Assembly: GCF_029360705.1 (NCBI RefSeq)
Contig: NZ_JARKMX010000003.1
Coordinates: 434,001-498,000, forward strand
DNA: 64,000 nt
Source of the DNA: Paraflavitalea pollutisoli
GTDB lineage: Bacteria > Bacteroidota > Bacteroidia > Chitinophagales > Chitinophagaceae
Reading direction: 5' to 3'
The notes under the pieces were generated by a model. It saw only the letters and a list, made by a program, of their open reading frames with translations. It did no database searches and was not told the DNA's origin. Position numbers and translations under genes: made by a program. Position 1 is the stretch's first letter; every line of letters starts with the position of its first letter. This document shows positions 37,283 through 46,556 of the stretch, in pieces.

Positions 37283-40200
37283 ATGAAGAAATTCTACCCC
37301 TTGATCCTGGTGCTGCTGTTGGCAGCACCCTGCTCTTTGCAAGCACAGCGTGCTACCCTGCATAGGCAGCAACGATGGAATGGTTCCAGCGCTTACCTGG
37401 CGGGATCGTTAGCCGTACAATTTTTCGCCGACAGCAAGCTGGTGAAACCGGTCGTCAACCAAAGCGGCATCGTAGATCGGGTTAAGCCTTCGAATACCCC
37501 TGCCAATCACTCCGATAGCAGGAATACCAGTAGCGGCAACGCTGTGTCGTCCATTGATCCGATGGATCCCGTGATCACTTCTTTTTCTCCAATGGCTGCG
37601 GCTTACCGTGACACGGTGATCATCAATGGCAGGAACTTTGTCAATGTAACAGACGTTATGTTTGCCGGACAATCCCCCATTTACCTAAAGGTTGTGAACG
37701 ACTCTACCATCATCACGGTGGTACCTACCACTACGTCTGGTAGCGTGATCGTGCAGACCGCCACAGGCTTTACCACGGCACCAGGCTTCACCTATATTCC
37801 TTACATTACTTTCGCACACCAACCATCATATGGACCTCCGGGCACGATCGTTACCATATCGGGTGGTCCTTTTAACCCAGATCCTGCTGCCAATAAAGTG
37901 TATTTCGGTGGGGTAGCAGCGGCAATACCTCTTACTGCCACAGGAGCAAAATTGACAGTAGCAGTACCTGTAGGGGCTGTGAGTGGAGAGATCAATGTAC
38001 GCGCAAATGGCTCCAGCGGCTATTCCTATCGTCATTTCTTAGTGACGGAATCTGGTGAAACGCCCGTTGAGCGGTTTAGATTTGCAAAAGCCACGGCTAT
38101 CGATTCCAGTAGTGACGCAAGAGGAGGTGTGGCTGCTGCTGATTTTGATGGTGACGGAAAAACGGATGTGGTATCCATTAATCGCCACACCAGTAAAGTA
38201 GCTATCTATCGGAATATCAGTGCCACCGCGCAAGTTGGCTTTGCTCCCAAACTCGAATTGCCGGTTGGCGGCTATCCGGTGGAGCTGATTGCTGGCGATG
38301 TTGATATGGACGGTAAGCCGGATATTATTGTTAAAACCATGCTGCCCGGCCAGATAGTTGTTTTTCGCAATACGAGCAGCGGAACCGCCATGTCTTTTGG
38401 TGCCGGGGTTTCCGTGGCGGCTTTTGTCAACAATACAGGCTTTCCCCCCTACTACGGCAGAAGAATGGCTATGAAAGATGTGGATGGTGATAGTAAACCT
38501 GATATTGTTTCCGTTAATGGCCAGCAGCGCTTTTCTGTGTTCAGGAATACCAGCTCACCGGGAGCTGTGAGTTTGGCTACCGGTATCGATATGCCTTGTG
38601 ACGCCTATGCCAGTACTGTGATCATGGAAGATTTGGATGGCGACCAAAAAGTAGACTTAGCAATCCTGAGCTCAGGAGCATTCTTTACCACCTTCAGAAA
38701 CAATGGCCTACCCGGTAGTATTTCATTCGTTGATCCCAAACATATCTCAGCGAGTGCGACCATTTTTAGTCTTACTGCTGGTGATTTCGATGGCGATGGT
38801 CAACTCGATCTGGCTGCCGCGACCATTGTCACCAGACGACTTACCTTATTTGCCAATACGTCGGTTGCCGGAAACATAACCTTTGCCCCAAAGATCGAGC
38901 GATCGTTGATCGACTACCCATTGTATATTGATAAGGGCGATTTTGACAACGATGGCAAACCCGATTGGTTGGTTCTGAATAGTCACAGTACCAAGAGCAT
39001 GGCTGTTTCTGCCAATCTGAGCACCCCCGGCAATATAGTCACATCGTTTGCCCAGGATGTGGAAGTGGGGTTAATATCGGAACAGTCGTTCATTGCCGAC
39101 CTAAATGGCGATGGGTTGCCAGACATATTGGCTGCAGATTATAATGGTAATGGATTGTTTTACATAAAAAATAACCTACAGGATCCGGTTATCAGTTCAT
39201 TTCATCCCTCCGCAGCAGAGACCGGTGATACCCTCACCATCAAGGGGCGGCATTTCGCAGGCGTAACGGGTGTACAATTCGGCGGTGTAACCGCAAGTAG
39301 CTTTATAGTGCTCAACGATACCACTATCCGCGCGGTGCTAGGCAATGGGGCATCTGGAAATGTGGTGGTATTTACTAACCAGGCACAGGCCGAAAAAGAC
39401 GGTTTTATTTTTGGGTTGCCACCGATGATCACTTCGTATACTCCAATAGCCGGACCTGCCGGCACCCCGGTTGCCATTGCAGGCAAAAGGTTTAGCCCGG
39501 TAACGACAGGAAACATTGTATACTTTGGAAGTGTACGGGCAACCGTTACAAACGCCACCGATTCCCTGTTACAGGTGATTGTGCCTGCCGGTGCTACCAA
39601 TCAATCGGTTACCGTGACGACAGGCGGAAAAACAGCCTATGCCACTCGTGGCTTCACCCTGACTTTTGCAGGGGGTAGTACCATCAGTCACCAATTATTC
39701 TCTGTGGATACTTCGATTGATTCTTATAGAGACCCCGGGCATGTCCTGATGGGCGACTTCAATAGCGACGGATTGAACGACCTCGTGACAACCAATAATA
39801 AAAACCAGGTTATGACGATGTTTACCAATCGGAGCAAACCTGATTATTCTTCTTTGATGTTGACGAACCTCCATTTATCAAGTGGTTACCCGACCAGCGT
39901 GGCTTTGGGTGACATGGACGGCGATGGTAAAATTGATGTTGTTTTTGGTACTACTCATTTTAAATCGATTGGTGTGTTGCGAAACAATACCACCCAGGAG
40001 TGGGTTGAATTTAATAATTCCGTTTTTGAACTGGAAGCTGGTACGGAGCCCTCGGCTGTCGCGGTTGCCGATCTGAACGGCGATGGTCGACCGGATATCG
40101 TAACGGCTTGCCCACAGGATAAGAAATTATTTATTCTGCTGAATAAGTCAACCATTGGTAAAATCTCTTTTCAACCAGCCATCACCCTCAATACCGGTTA

Positions 40201-41761
40201 CAGCCCCCGGATAGTAGCCGCCAGAGATATCAATGGCGATGGGATCACCGATCTGGTTGCAGCTGGTGACCAAGGTCATCTTACTTCATTCATCAATATT
40301 GTGAATGATAATGAACTGACTTTTGAAACACAGACTGCTCAATTCCCTGGGGGTAATATTACAAGTCTGACCGTTGGCGACATCGATGGTGATGGTAAAC
40401 CCGATATGTCGATCGGTAGGGATTCTTCAAATATCGTTACGATCCTGAAAAATAACAGTACCACCACACCAGTAGTACTGGCTGCCGCTTTACATATTCC
40501 TGTAACCGGTTGGGTCACTGCTATCACTATGGGCGATCTGAATGGAGATGCCAAAGAAGACCTGATAGTAAGTACAGGTAGCAAAGCCCTGGTATTGCTG
40601 GAAAATGCCAGCAGCCAGGCGTCGATCCAATACCTGGCGGCCGACACCCTGTTGTGTGGCGATAGTTCCCTTTATTGCACGGCTATCGGTGATTTCGACG
40701 GCGACGCGATCCCGGACATCGTGGCCGCCGATGGCGTGGCCAGGCGTTTGGTTATTATAAAGAACCGTATGGCACAAGGGCTTATTGTGGCATCGGGTAG
40801 CCATCCGGTCTCGGGCGCCATCATGAATTTCGTTACCATCGATCCTGTGGTGCAAACGCACCTGGGACAGGCTTATGTACAACGTCATTACGATATCACC
40901 CCGGTTAACAATGCTGCGACTGCCACGGCAACAATTACCTTGTATTTCACACAACAGGATTTTGACAACTACAATGCTCATACCGCTCATGGTTTGGACC
41001 TGCCGCATGGGCCAGCAGATGCCTTCAACAAAGCCAACTTGCGCGTATACAAATATCATGGTTTTAGCACGACGGGTAAACCTGCTAGTTATTCCGGCAA
41101 CGGTATCGAGATCGATCCGGATGATGCGAAGATTGTTTGGAATACGGTCACACAACAGTGGGAGGTGACCTTTGATGTCAATGGCTTCAGTGGCTTCTTT
41201 GTGTCTTCGGTCAACAGCGCCATGCTGCCCGTTACGCTGTTGTCTTTCACCGGCCAGGTAAAAGACGAGCAAGTATTGCTGCAATGGAAAACAACCGACC
41301 AGCTCAATGTGGCCAGGTTTGAACTGCAGCGGCGTGATCAGCATAGTGAGTTTGTGACCATTGCCCAGGTGAAACCGATCGGTAATCAGTTTGTCGTTGA
41401 CTACGATTATACCGACGCTCCACGAGAGGCTCCGGTCTATCAATACCGGTTGAAAATTGTCGACGAAGACCAGAGCGTGACCTACAGCCAGATCGTAACC
41501 GTGCGCAAAACTGGGGGCAGCCTGCCCCTCTCGCTGAGGCCCAATCCGGCTACCGATTTTGTGGTTGTACAACATGCTGTTTCGGATGGCAAGGCAATGA
41601 TCCGGATCGTTGACATGCACGGCAAAACCATTCGTTCGGTACGCATCGGCGCCAACCAGCTTCAAACCCGCTTGCCCCTGGCTGGCATTCCCAAGGGCCC
41701 CTATACTTTGGCCCTGGAGCAGGGTGGAGAAAGGTTGAGCCAGCTGTTGATCGTCCGCTAA
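37283..41761 (+). CDS. Giant FG-GAP/IPT surface protein with T9SS sorting domain (paralogue 1)
   Basis: 1492 residues. Signal peptide MKKFYPLILVLLLAAPCSLQ, cleaved after AQ. Domain order: two IPT/TIG domains (about 93-255), FG-GAP/VCBS beta-propeller repeats with calcium-type motifs such as DFDGDGKTD and DVDMDGKPD (about 270-630), two further IPT domains (633-800), a second FG-GAP block (815-1170), a module of about 120 residues beginning GQAYVQRHYDITP and ending FSGFFVSS (1191-1309), a fibronectin-like part and a T9SS type A sorting domain (from about 1415, SLRPNPATDF). It is exported to the cell surface; ligand unknown, calcium-stabilised adhesion or glycan binding is inferred. The next gene is a close paralogue. 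Confidence 0.9.
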   Translation: MKKFYPLILVLLLAAPCSLQAQRATLHRQQRWNGSSAYLAGSLAVQFFADSKLVKPVVNQSGIVDRVKPSNTPANHSDSRNTSSGNAVSSIDPMDPVITSFSPMAAAYRDTVIINGRNFVNVTDVMFAGQSPIYLKVVNDSTIITVVPTTTSGSVIVQTATGFTTAPGFTYIPYITFAHQPSYGPPGTIVTISGGPFNPDPAANKVYFGGVAAAIPLTATGAKLTVAVPVGAVSGEINVRANGSSGYSYRHFLVTESGETPVERFRFAKATAIDSSSDARGGVAAADFDGDGKTDVVSINRHTSKVAIYRNISATAQVGFAPKLELPVGGYPVELIAGDVDMDGKPDIIVKTMLPGQIVVFRNTSSGTAMSFGAGVSVAAFVNNTGFPPYYGRRMAMKDVDGDSKPDIVSVNGQQRFSVFRNTSSPGAVSLATGIDMPCDAYASTVIMEDLDGDQKVDLAILSSGAFFTTFRNNGLPGSISFVDPKHISASATIFSLTAGDFDGDGQLDLAAATIVTRRLTLFANTSVAGNITFAPKIERSLIDYPLYIDKGDFDNDGKPDWLVLNSHSTKSMAVSANLSTPGNIVTSFAQDVEVGLISEQSFIADLNGDGLPDILAADYNGNGLFYIKNNLQDPVISSFHPSAAETGDTLTIKGRHFAGVTGVQFGGVTASSFIVLNDTTIRAVLGNGASGNVVVFTNQAQAEKDGFIFGLPPMITSYTPIAGPAGTPVAIAGKRFSPVTTGNIVYFGSVRATVTNATDSLLQVIVPAGATNQSVTVTTGGKTAYATRGFTLTFAGGSTISHQLFSVDTSIDSYRDPGHVLMGDFNSDGLNDLVTTNNKNQVMTMFTNRSKPDYSSLMLTNLHLSSGYPTSVALGDMDGDGKIDVVFGTTHFKSIGVLRNNTTQEWVEFNNSVFELEAGTEPSAVAVADLNGDGRPDIVTACPQDKKLFILLNKSTIGKISFQPAITLNTGYSPRIVAARDINGDGITDLVAAGDQGHLTSFINIVNDNELTFETQTAQFPGGNITSLTVGDIDGDGKPDMSIGRDSSNIVTILKNNSTTTPVVLAAALHIPVTGWVTAITMGDLNGDAKEDLIVSTGSKALVLLENASSQASIQYLAADTLLCGDSSLYCTAIGDFDGDAIPDIVAADGVARRLVIIKNRMAQGLIVASGSHPVSGAIMNFVTIDPVVQTHLGQAYVQRHYDITPVNNAATATATITLYFTQQDFDNYNAHTAHGLDLPHGPADAFNKANLRVYKYHGFSTTGKPASYSGNGIEIDPDDAKIVWNTVTQQWEVTFDVNGFSGFFVSSVNSAMLPVTLLSFTGQVKDEQVLLQWKTTDQLNVARFELQRRDQHSEFVTIAQVKPIGNQFVVDYDYTDAPREAPVYQYRLKIVDEDQSVTYSQIVTVRKTGGSLPLSLRPNPATDFVVVQHAVSDGKAMIRIVDMHGKTIRSVRIGANQLQTRLPLAGIPKGPYTLALEQGGERLSQLLIVR

Positions 41762-41777
41762 AAAAATACCATATTTT

Positions 41778-41818
41778 AAAGCCCCGTTCTGCAAACCTCC
41801 AGGAAGGGGCTTTTTTTG
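41778..41818 (+). terminator. Terminator behind FG-GAP gene 1
   Basis: Stem AAAGCCCC (41778-41785) with GGGGCTTT (41806-41813), then T run. It separates the two paralogues, so each has its own transcript. Confidence 0.85.
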
Positions 41819-41884
41819 TTGACCAAGCGATCGTGCATACCGCCGCGCTTAAGTGGCCTCTGTGTGATGTTTTTCACGCGATGT

Positions 41885-41936
41885 CTGCACGGTTAACCAC
41901 CAAAACTGCACAGTTTTGCCTCAATTCTGCACAGTT
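41885..41936 (+). repeat. Three direct repeats CTGCACRGTT, 21-bp period (candidate LytTR sites)
   Basis: CTGCACGGTT at 41885-41894, CTGCACAGTT at 41906-41915 and 41927-41936; both steps are exactly 21 bp. The last copy ends 10 bp before the -33 TTG of the promoter at 41947-41977, a normal activator position. Confidence 0.8.
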
Positions 41937-41946
41937 GTCGGTTTGC

Positions 41947-41977
41947 TTGCATGAAAAGCTGCTGATTTTTATATTTG
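41947..41977 (+). promoter_or_regulatory. Promoter of FG-GAP gene 2
   Basis: TTG (41947-41949), 20-bp spacer, TATATTTG (41970-41977): a full match to the Bacteroidota consensus, 43 bp before the ATG. Confidence 0.7.
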
Positions 41978-42020
41978 ACCTCATTGATTGGCCGGCTATT
42001 AGCCCAACCCCGACTTAAAT

Positions 42021-45000
42021 ATGATGAAAAACTTTTACGCTGTTCTGCTTTTGAGTGTCCCCCTTATACCAAGCGCCGCTCGGGCACAATCTGCTCCACG
42101 GATCGATTCCATAAAACCTTTATTGGGAAAAAGCGGTACAACCGTTAAACTGTTTGGCCAGCACTTCAGTACCACACCGGCTGGCAATGCCGTGTATTTT
42201 GGTGGCATGAAGGCCAGCGTAGCTGGTGCCTGGACAGATAGTTTATTAGTTACGGTACCTGCCGGAGCTGCCTATGGCCCCTTATCAGTGAGCTCCGGTG
42301 GATTGGTCGCAGTGAGCCAGCTCCCCTTTCAACCTACCTACCAGGGATATGATACGTTGAGCTCCTCCACCCTGACCACCAGCGTCGAACTTTCCGCCGG
42401 CTGGCAGCCCTACGGGCTTGTCAATGCGGATTTTGATGGCGATGGCCGCAATGACCTGATCGCTGTCAATTCAGCCTCCAATACGGTTACTGTACTTCGC
42501 AACAATGGCAACGGAAATGGTGATGCCTTTACGGTCTCCACGTATTTCCCTGTCGGCTTTTACTGCAATAGCATTATTGCTGGCGACATCAATGGAGATG
42601 GCAAAGCTGATCTGGTCCTTACTGCCGGAAACGATAATAAGCTATTGGTGATGCGTAATACAAGCATTGCCGGAACGATAGCTTTTGACGCTCCGCTCTC
42701 CTTAACGACGGCCTCGTTGCCCAGGCAGGCCGCCATCGCCGATCTGGACGGAGACGGCAAACCGGATATCGTTACTGCCAATTTCCTGGACAGGAGTTTA
42801 TCGGTTTTTCGAAATAATGGTATCGCCGGTAACCTTCTCTTTGGCGCCAAATTAGATTTCCCGGTAGGATCACTGTTTCCCAATTCAGTGGTGGCAACCG
42901 ACCTGAACGGCGACAACCGTCCGGACCTGGCCGTGTCGGTAACCAATCCGACAGGCATCGACTCGCTGACCATCTTATTAAATGCCGGAAGTCCGTCCTT
43001 TGTTTTCGAAAGCGGCAATAGCTGGGCCGTTGCCGATAGTGTCACCATGATTTCTACTGCCGACGTCGATCTGGATGGCCGGAATGACCTGTTGCTTGGC
43101 AGCTTTAGTCCTGGTTATATAACGATTTTCAGAAATACAACCACCGGCAATGTATTATCACTAGCTCCGAAATTGCAGCTACCAGCTTCTACAGAATCGG
43201 AGAAAGTGGCCATTGGCGATATTGATGGAGACGGCAAGCCGGAACTGGCCGTGACAACAAAAGCAGCCGGCACCATCTCTGTATACCGCAACCGGAGTAC
43301 ACCCGGTTTGGTACGATTCAATGAACGCCAGGTTTTTAACGCCGGATCTAGCCCCGCCGACCTGGTCATTACCGATCTCAACCTGGATGGGAAGACAGAT
43401 ATTGCCGTGACCAACCAGGTGGGCAGTAAGGTGGTAGTGCTGCGGAATGTGAGTAGCGAACCGCTCATCAAGTCCTTTACACCGACTGCCGGAAACACGA
43501 ATACGGTGGTAACGATCAAAGGTCAACGACTTTCCGGCATCAATGCGGTGAGCTTTGGTGGCGTGCCGGCACAGGTTTTTACCGTGGTCAATGATTCTAC
43601 CATTCAGGCAACGGTGGGCAGTGGCGCTACGGGTAATGTACGCGTGAGTTCACCGGCCGGTAGTTATGAAAGATCCCTGTTCCTATTTGGCAGCCGCCCG
43701 GCGATTGCAGGCTTCTCGCCTGCATTAGGAGCCGCTGGTACGTCGGTCGTTATTACGGGAGGCAATTTCAGCAGTTACGCCGATAGCAACATCGTATATT
43801 TTGGAGGCGGCAAAGCCACCATCACGGCGGCATCGCCCACCAGCCTCACGGTAAATGTTCCTACCACGGCTACTTATGCGCCTGTTACCGTTACGACAGG
43901 ATTATATACTGCCTATAGCCACCAGCCATTCCTGCCTTCCTTCTCGGGCATGTCGCAGCTTCACGATACCTCTTTTACGCAACCTGTGAATTTCAGTACC
44001 GGCGGAAGAGCACGCAGTGTAACCCTGGCCGACCTCGATGCCGATGGTAAACTGGATGCAGTGGTCCTGGATAATACCGGTAAACTGGTGTCGATACTCA
44101 GGAATACCGGAGTGGTCGGCGGATGGGCTTTTGGTCAACGCATCGATTCTGTTACAGGGTCCAATCCGTTCATGGTGGTCACAGAAGACCTGGATGGTGA
44201 CGGGCGCAAGGACATCGTCATTGCCGAGCTGGATGGCAGCCACATCAGCGTGCACAAGAATAATTCAGTACCGGGTACATTGTCATTCGGCCCGAGAAAG
44301 ACTTTTAACACGGGCGAGAATCCGGTAGACCTGGCTGTACGCGATATGAACAATGACGGCAAGCCCGATGTGGTGACCGTCAATAGCAATGGACATAGTA
44401 TTTCCGTATTGCAAAACCTGAGTACTGCCAGCACGATCTCCTTTGCTGCAAAAGTTGATTTTGCGACGGGACAATGGCCACATGGCCTCAGCATCGATGA
44501 TCTTACCGGCGATGGTAAACCGGATGTGGTGGTGGCCAATCACGATGGAAAGTCCATCTCACTGCTCCGCAATACCAGCCAGGGTGGGGCATTGTCCTTT
44601 GCACCGAAAATCGATCAGGGAGTGGGCGGTATTGTTTATTGTGCCGTCACGGCCGACTTCAATGGCGATGGGTTGATCGATATTGCCGCCACCAACGCCA
44701 GTACCGGTAGGGTACTCGTATTCCGTAACCTCGGCGTTACCTCCGATACCGTTCGCCTGGCGCCACCAAAGGAGATCGTAACGACCGGCCAGCCTCTCTA
44801 TATAGCTGCAGCCGATCTGAATGGTGATGGTAAACCCGACCTGGCCATCGCTGAGATGGGTAGCTTCCTGAGTATGTATGAAAATACCAGCAGTGTCGAC
44901 AGCATTTCCTGGGACCCCCGGACGAGCTCGCCGGTTGAGAACTTCGCGCAGACCCTGGCCATTGGTGACCTTACCGGCGATGGTAAGCCCGATATCGTAG

Positions 45001-46346
45001 CTGCCAAACCGCTTTCAGGCGCCATATCGGTGATCGTTAACAAGAGCAGTCATGCAGGCATTGTTGCTTCCGGATCTAATCCGGTGTCGGGGCCTGTCAA
45101 TAACCAGATATTTTGTGATACCATTGTCAATACTTACCAGGGCGTTCCGTTTGTGCAAAGACACTATGACCTATCGCCCGCTAATAACGCGGCCACGGCC
45201 ACGGGAACAGTCACCCTTTATTTCACACAAGCAGATTTTGATCAGTATAACCTCCATCCGGCACATGGTAAAAAACTGCCTGTCGGTCCAGCTGACCAGG
45301 TCAACAAAGCCAATTTGGTCATCTTCCAATTTCACGGAACGAGTGTTACAGGATTACCTGGGAGTTATACTTCTGCCGGTAATTTGATCGATCCTGATGA
45401 TAGTAAGATCGTTTGGAATACAGCTGCCAAACGTTGGGAGGTCACTTTCGATGTTACAGGTTTCAGTGGCTTCTTTGTCACCAGTGCCGGCAATAGCTTG
45501 CTTACGCTTGCTCCTGCAACACCGGCTATTGGAGGCATTACCAATTCTTATTGCAGTACTGCAGGGATACAGACGGCCAAACTGACGAACCTACCCGTTA
45601 TCAAAGAAGGAACGAAGGTGTTGATTACCCTCGACGGCAAACTGCTGTCCTTGGTGCAGGACAGCCTATTCCGGTTTAATCCGGATACACTTTCAGGCGG
45701 TAGTCATCTCCTGAAGGCAACCTACAGCAACGTTGCGGCAGCAAAAGTGACCGAGCAATCTTTCGAGGTTGTAAAAGCTATCTTGCCGGCAGTAGATCTT
45801 TCGGCCAATATCACGAATATAATGAGCCTCACGTCGGAAGTAGTCGTAACGGCCAGCCATACCGGCGGTGGTACCACTCCGCTGTTCACCTTTGCCCGCG
45901 ATAAAGCGTTCACCAGTATCCTGCAGGCAGAAAGCAGTAGCCAGGTGCTCAGGATCGATCCTGCCTTGCTTACGATTGGCGATAACAAGGTCTTCGTGAA
46001 GATGAAGACCAGCCTAACCTGTTATACTTTACAAACCGATGTGGACAGCCTGCTGCTGCGCAGGGATGCGACAACAGGCATCGCCGATCCCAATGCACCC
46101 GGCCAGCTTATTCGCTTGTTCCCCAATCCGTTTACCGAAACCATGTATGTCAGCGGATTGAATAGCGGTAAAGCCTACCAGGTAGTGTTGTATGATAGCC
46201 GAGGTACCATTGCCTACCGTGCGGTAGTGAAAAACAGGTCGGTACTGGAGATACCGGCTGCCGGATTGAGATCTGGTATCTATTGGCTCAGTGTTTATGA
46301 CGACAAACGACAGCTGATCGGTAGTGAAAAGATCCTAAAACAGTAA
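42021..46346 (+). CDS. Giant FG-GAP/IPT surface protein with T9SS sorting domain (paralogue 2)
   Basis: 1441 residues. Signal peptide (NFYAVLLLSVPLIPSAARAQ). One IPT/TIG domain (about 24-105), FG-GAP/VCBS repeats (125-480, for example DFDGDGRNDLIAV and DLDGDGKPDIVTA), two IPT domains (481-640), a second FG-GAP block (655-1020), the same 120-residue module as in paralogue 1 (1036-1155, PFVQRHYDLSPANNAATATG), an extra beta-rich region (1160-1360) absent from paralogue 1, and a T9SS type A sorting domain (from about 1365, RLFPNPFTETMYV). The layout shows an old tandem duplication. Surface-exposed; function inferred as adhesion or carbohydrate binding. Confidence 0.9.
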   Translation: MMKNFYAVLLLSVPLIPSAARAQSAPRIDSIKPLLGKSGTTVKLFGQHFSTTPAGNAVYFGGMKASVAGAWTDSLLVTVPAGAAYGPLSVSSGGLVAVSQLPFQPTYQGYDTLSSSTLTTSVELSAGWQPYGLVNADFDGDGRNDLIAVNSASNTVTVLRNNGNGNGDAFTVSTYFPVGFYCNSIIAGDINGDGKADLVLTAGNDNKLLVMRNTSIAGTIAFDAPLSLTTASLPRQAAIADLDGDGKPDIVTANFLDRSLSVFRNNGIAGNLLFGAKLDFPVGSLFPNSVVATDLNGDNRPDLAVSVTNPTGIDSLTILLNAGSPSFVFESGNSWAVADSVTMISTADVDLDGRNDLLLGSFSPGYITIFRNTTTGNVLSLAPKLQLPASTESEKVAIGDIDGDGKPELAVTTKAAGTISVYRNRSTPGLVRFNERQVFNAGSSPADLVITDLNLDGKTDIAVTNQVGSKVVVLRNVSSEPLIKSFTPTAGNTNTVVTIKGQRLSGINAVSFGGVPAQVFTVVNDSTIQATVGSGATGNVRVSSPAGSYERSLFLFGSRPAIAGFSPALGAAGTSVVITGGNFSSYADSNIVYFGGGKATITAASPTSLTVNVPTTATYAPVTVTTGLYTAYSHQPFLPSFSGMSQLHDTSFTQPVNFSTGGRARSVTLADLDADGKLDAVVLDNTGKLVSILRNTGVVGGWAFGQRIDSVTGSNPFMVVTEDLDGDGRKDIVIAELDGSHISVHKNNSVPGTLSFGPRKTFNTGENPVDLAVRDMNNDGKPDVVTVNSNGHSISVLQNLSTASTISFAAKVDFATGQWPHGLSIDDLTGDGKPDVVVANHDGKSISLLRNTSQGGALSFAPKIDQGVGGIVYCAVTADFNGDGLIDIAATNASTGRVLVFRNLGVTSDTVRLAPPKEIVTTGQPLYIAAADLNGDGKPDLAIAEMGSFLSMYENTSSVDSISWDPRTSSPVENFAQTLAIGDLTGDGKPDIVAAKPLSGAISVIVNKSSHAGIVASGSNPVSGPVNNQIFCDTIVNTYQGVPFVQRHYDLSPANNAATATGTVTLYFTQADFDQYNLHPAHGKKLPVGPADQVNKANLVIFQFHGTSVTGLPGSYTSAGNLIDPDDSKIVWNTAAKRWEVTFDVTGFSGFFVTSAGNSLLTLAPATPAIGGITNSYCSTAGIQTAKLTNLPVIKEGTKVLITLDGKLLSLVQDSLFRFNPDTLSGGSHLLKATYSNVAAAKVTEQSFEVVKAILPAVDLSANITNIMSLTSEVVVTASHTGGGTTPLFTFARDKAFTSILQAESSSQVLRIDPALLTIGDNKVFVKMKTSLTCYTLQTDVDSLLLRRDATTGIADPNAPGQLIRLFPNPFTETMYVSGLNSGKAYQVVLYDSRGTIAYRAVVKNRSVLEIPAAGLRSGIYWLSVYDDKRQLIGSEKILKQ

Positions 46347-46365
46347 ATCGACAATTTATACCTCA

Positions 46366-46393
46366 AGCCCCGCCTTCCGGCGGGGTTATTTTT
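46366..46393 (+). terminator. Terminator behind FG-GAP gene 2
   Basis: Stem CCCCGCC/GGCGGGG with loop TTCC, then TTATTTTTTTT. Confidence 0.88.
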
Positions 46394-46556
46394 TTGCCTG
46401 GGTTGGTGCGTACAACGCCTGGGGCACCGGATGTATGCCCGCTTACGGGTAGATAACCCCTTTCATCCTTACGGGCAATGCCACTTCCGTAATGGTTAAT
46501 ACTCGTTTACCCGGATTCAGGGTTTTGCCTTAATTTCCCGCCCTAAATTTTTACGC

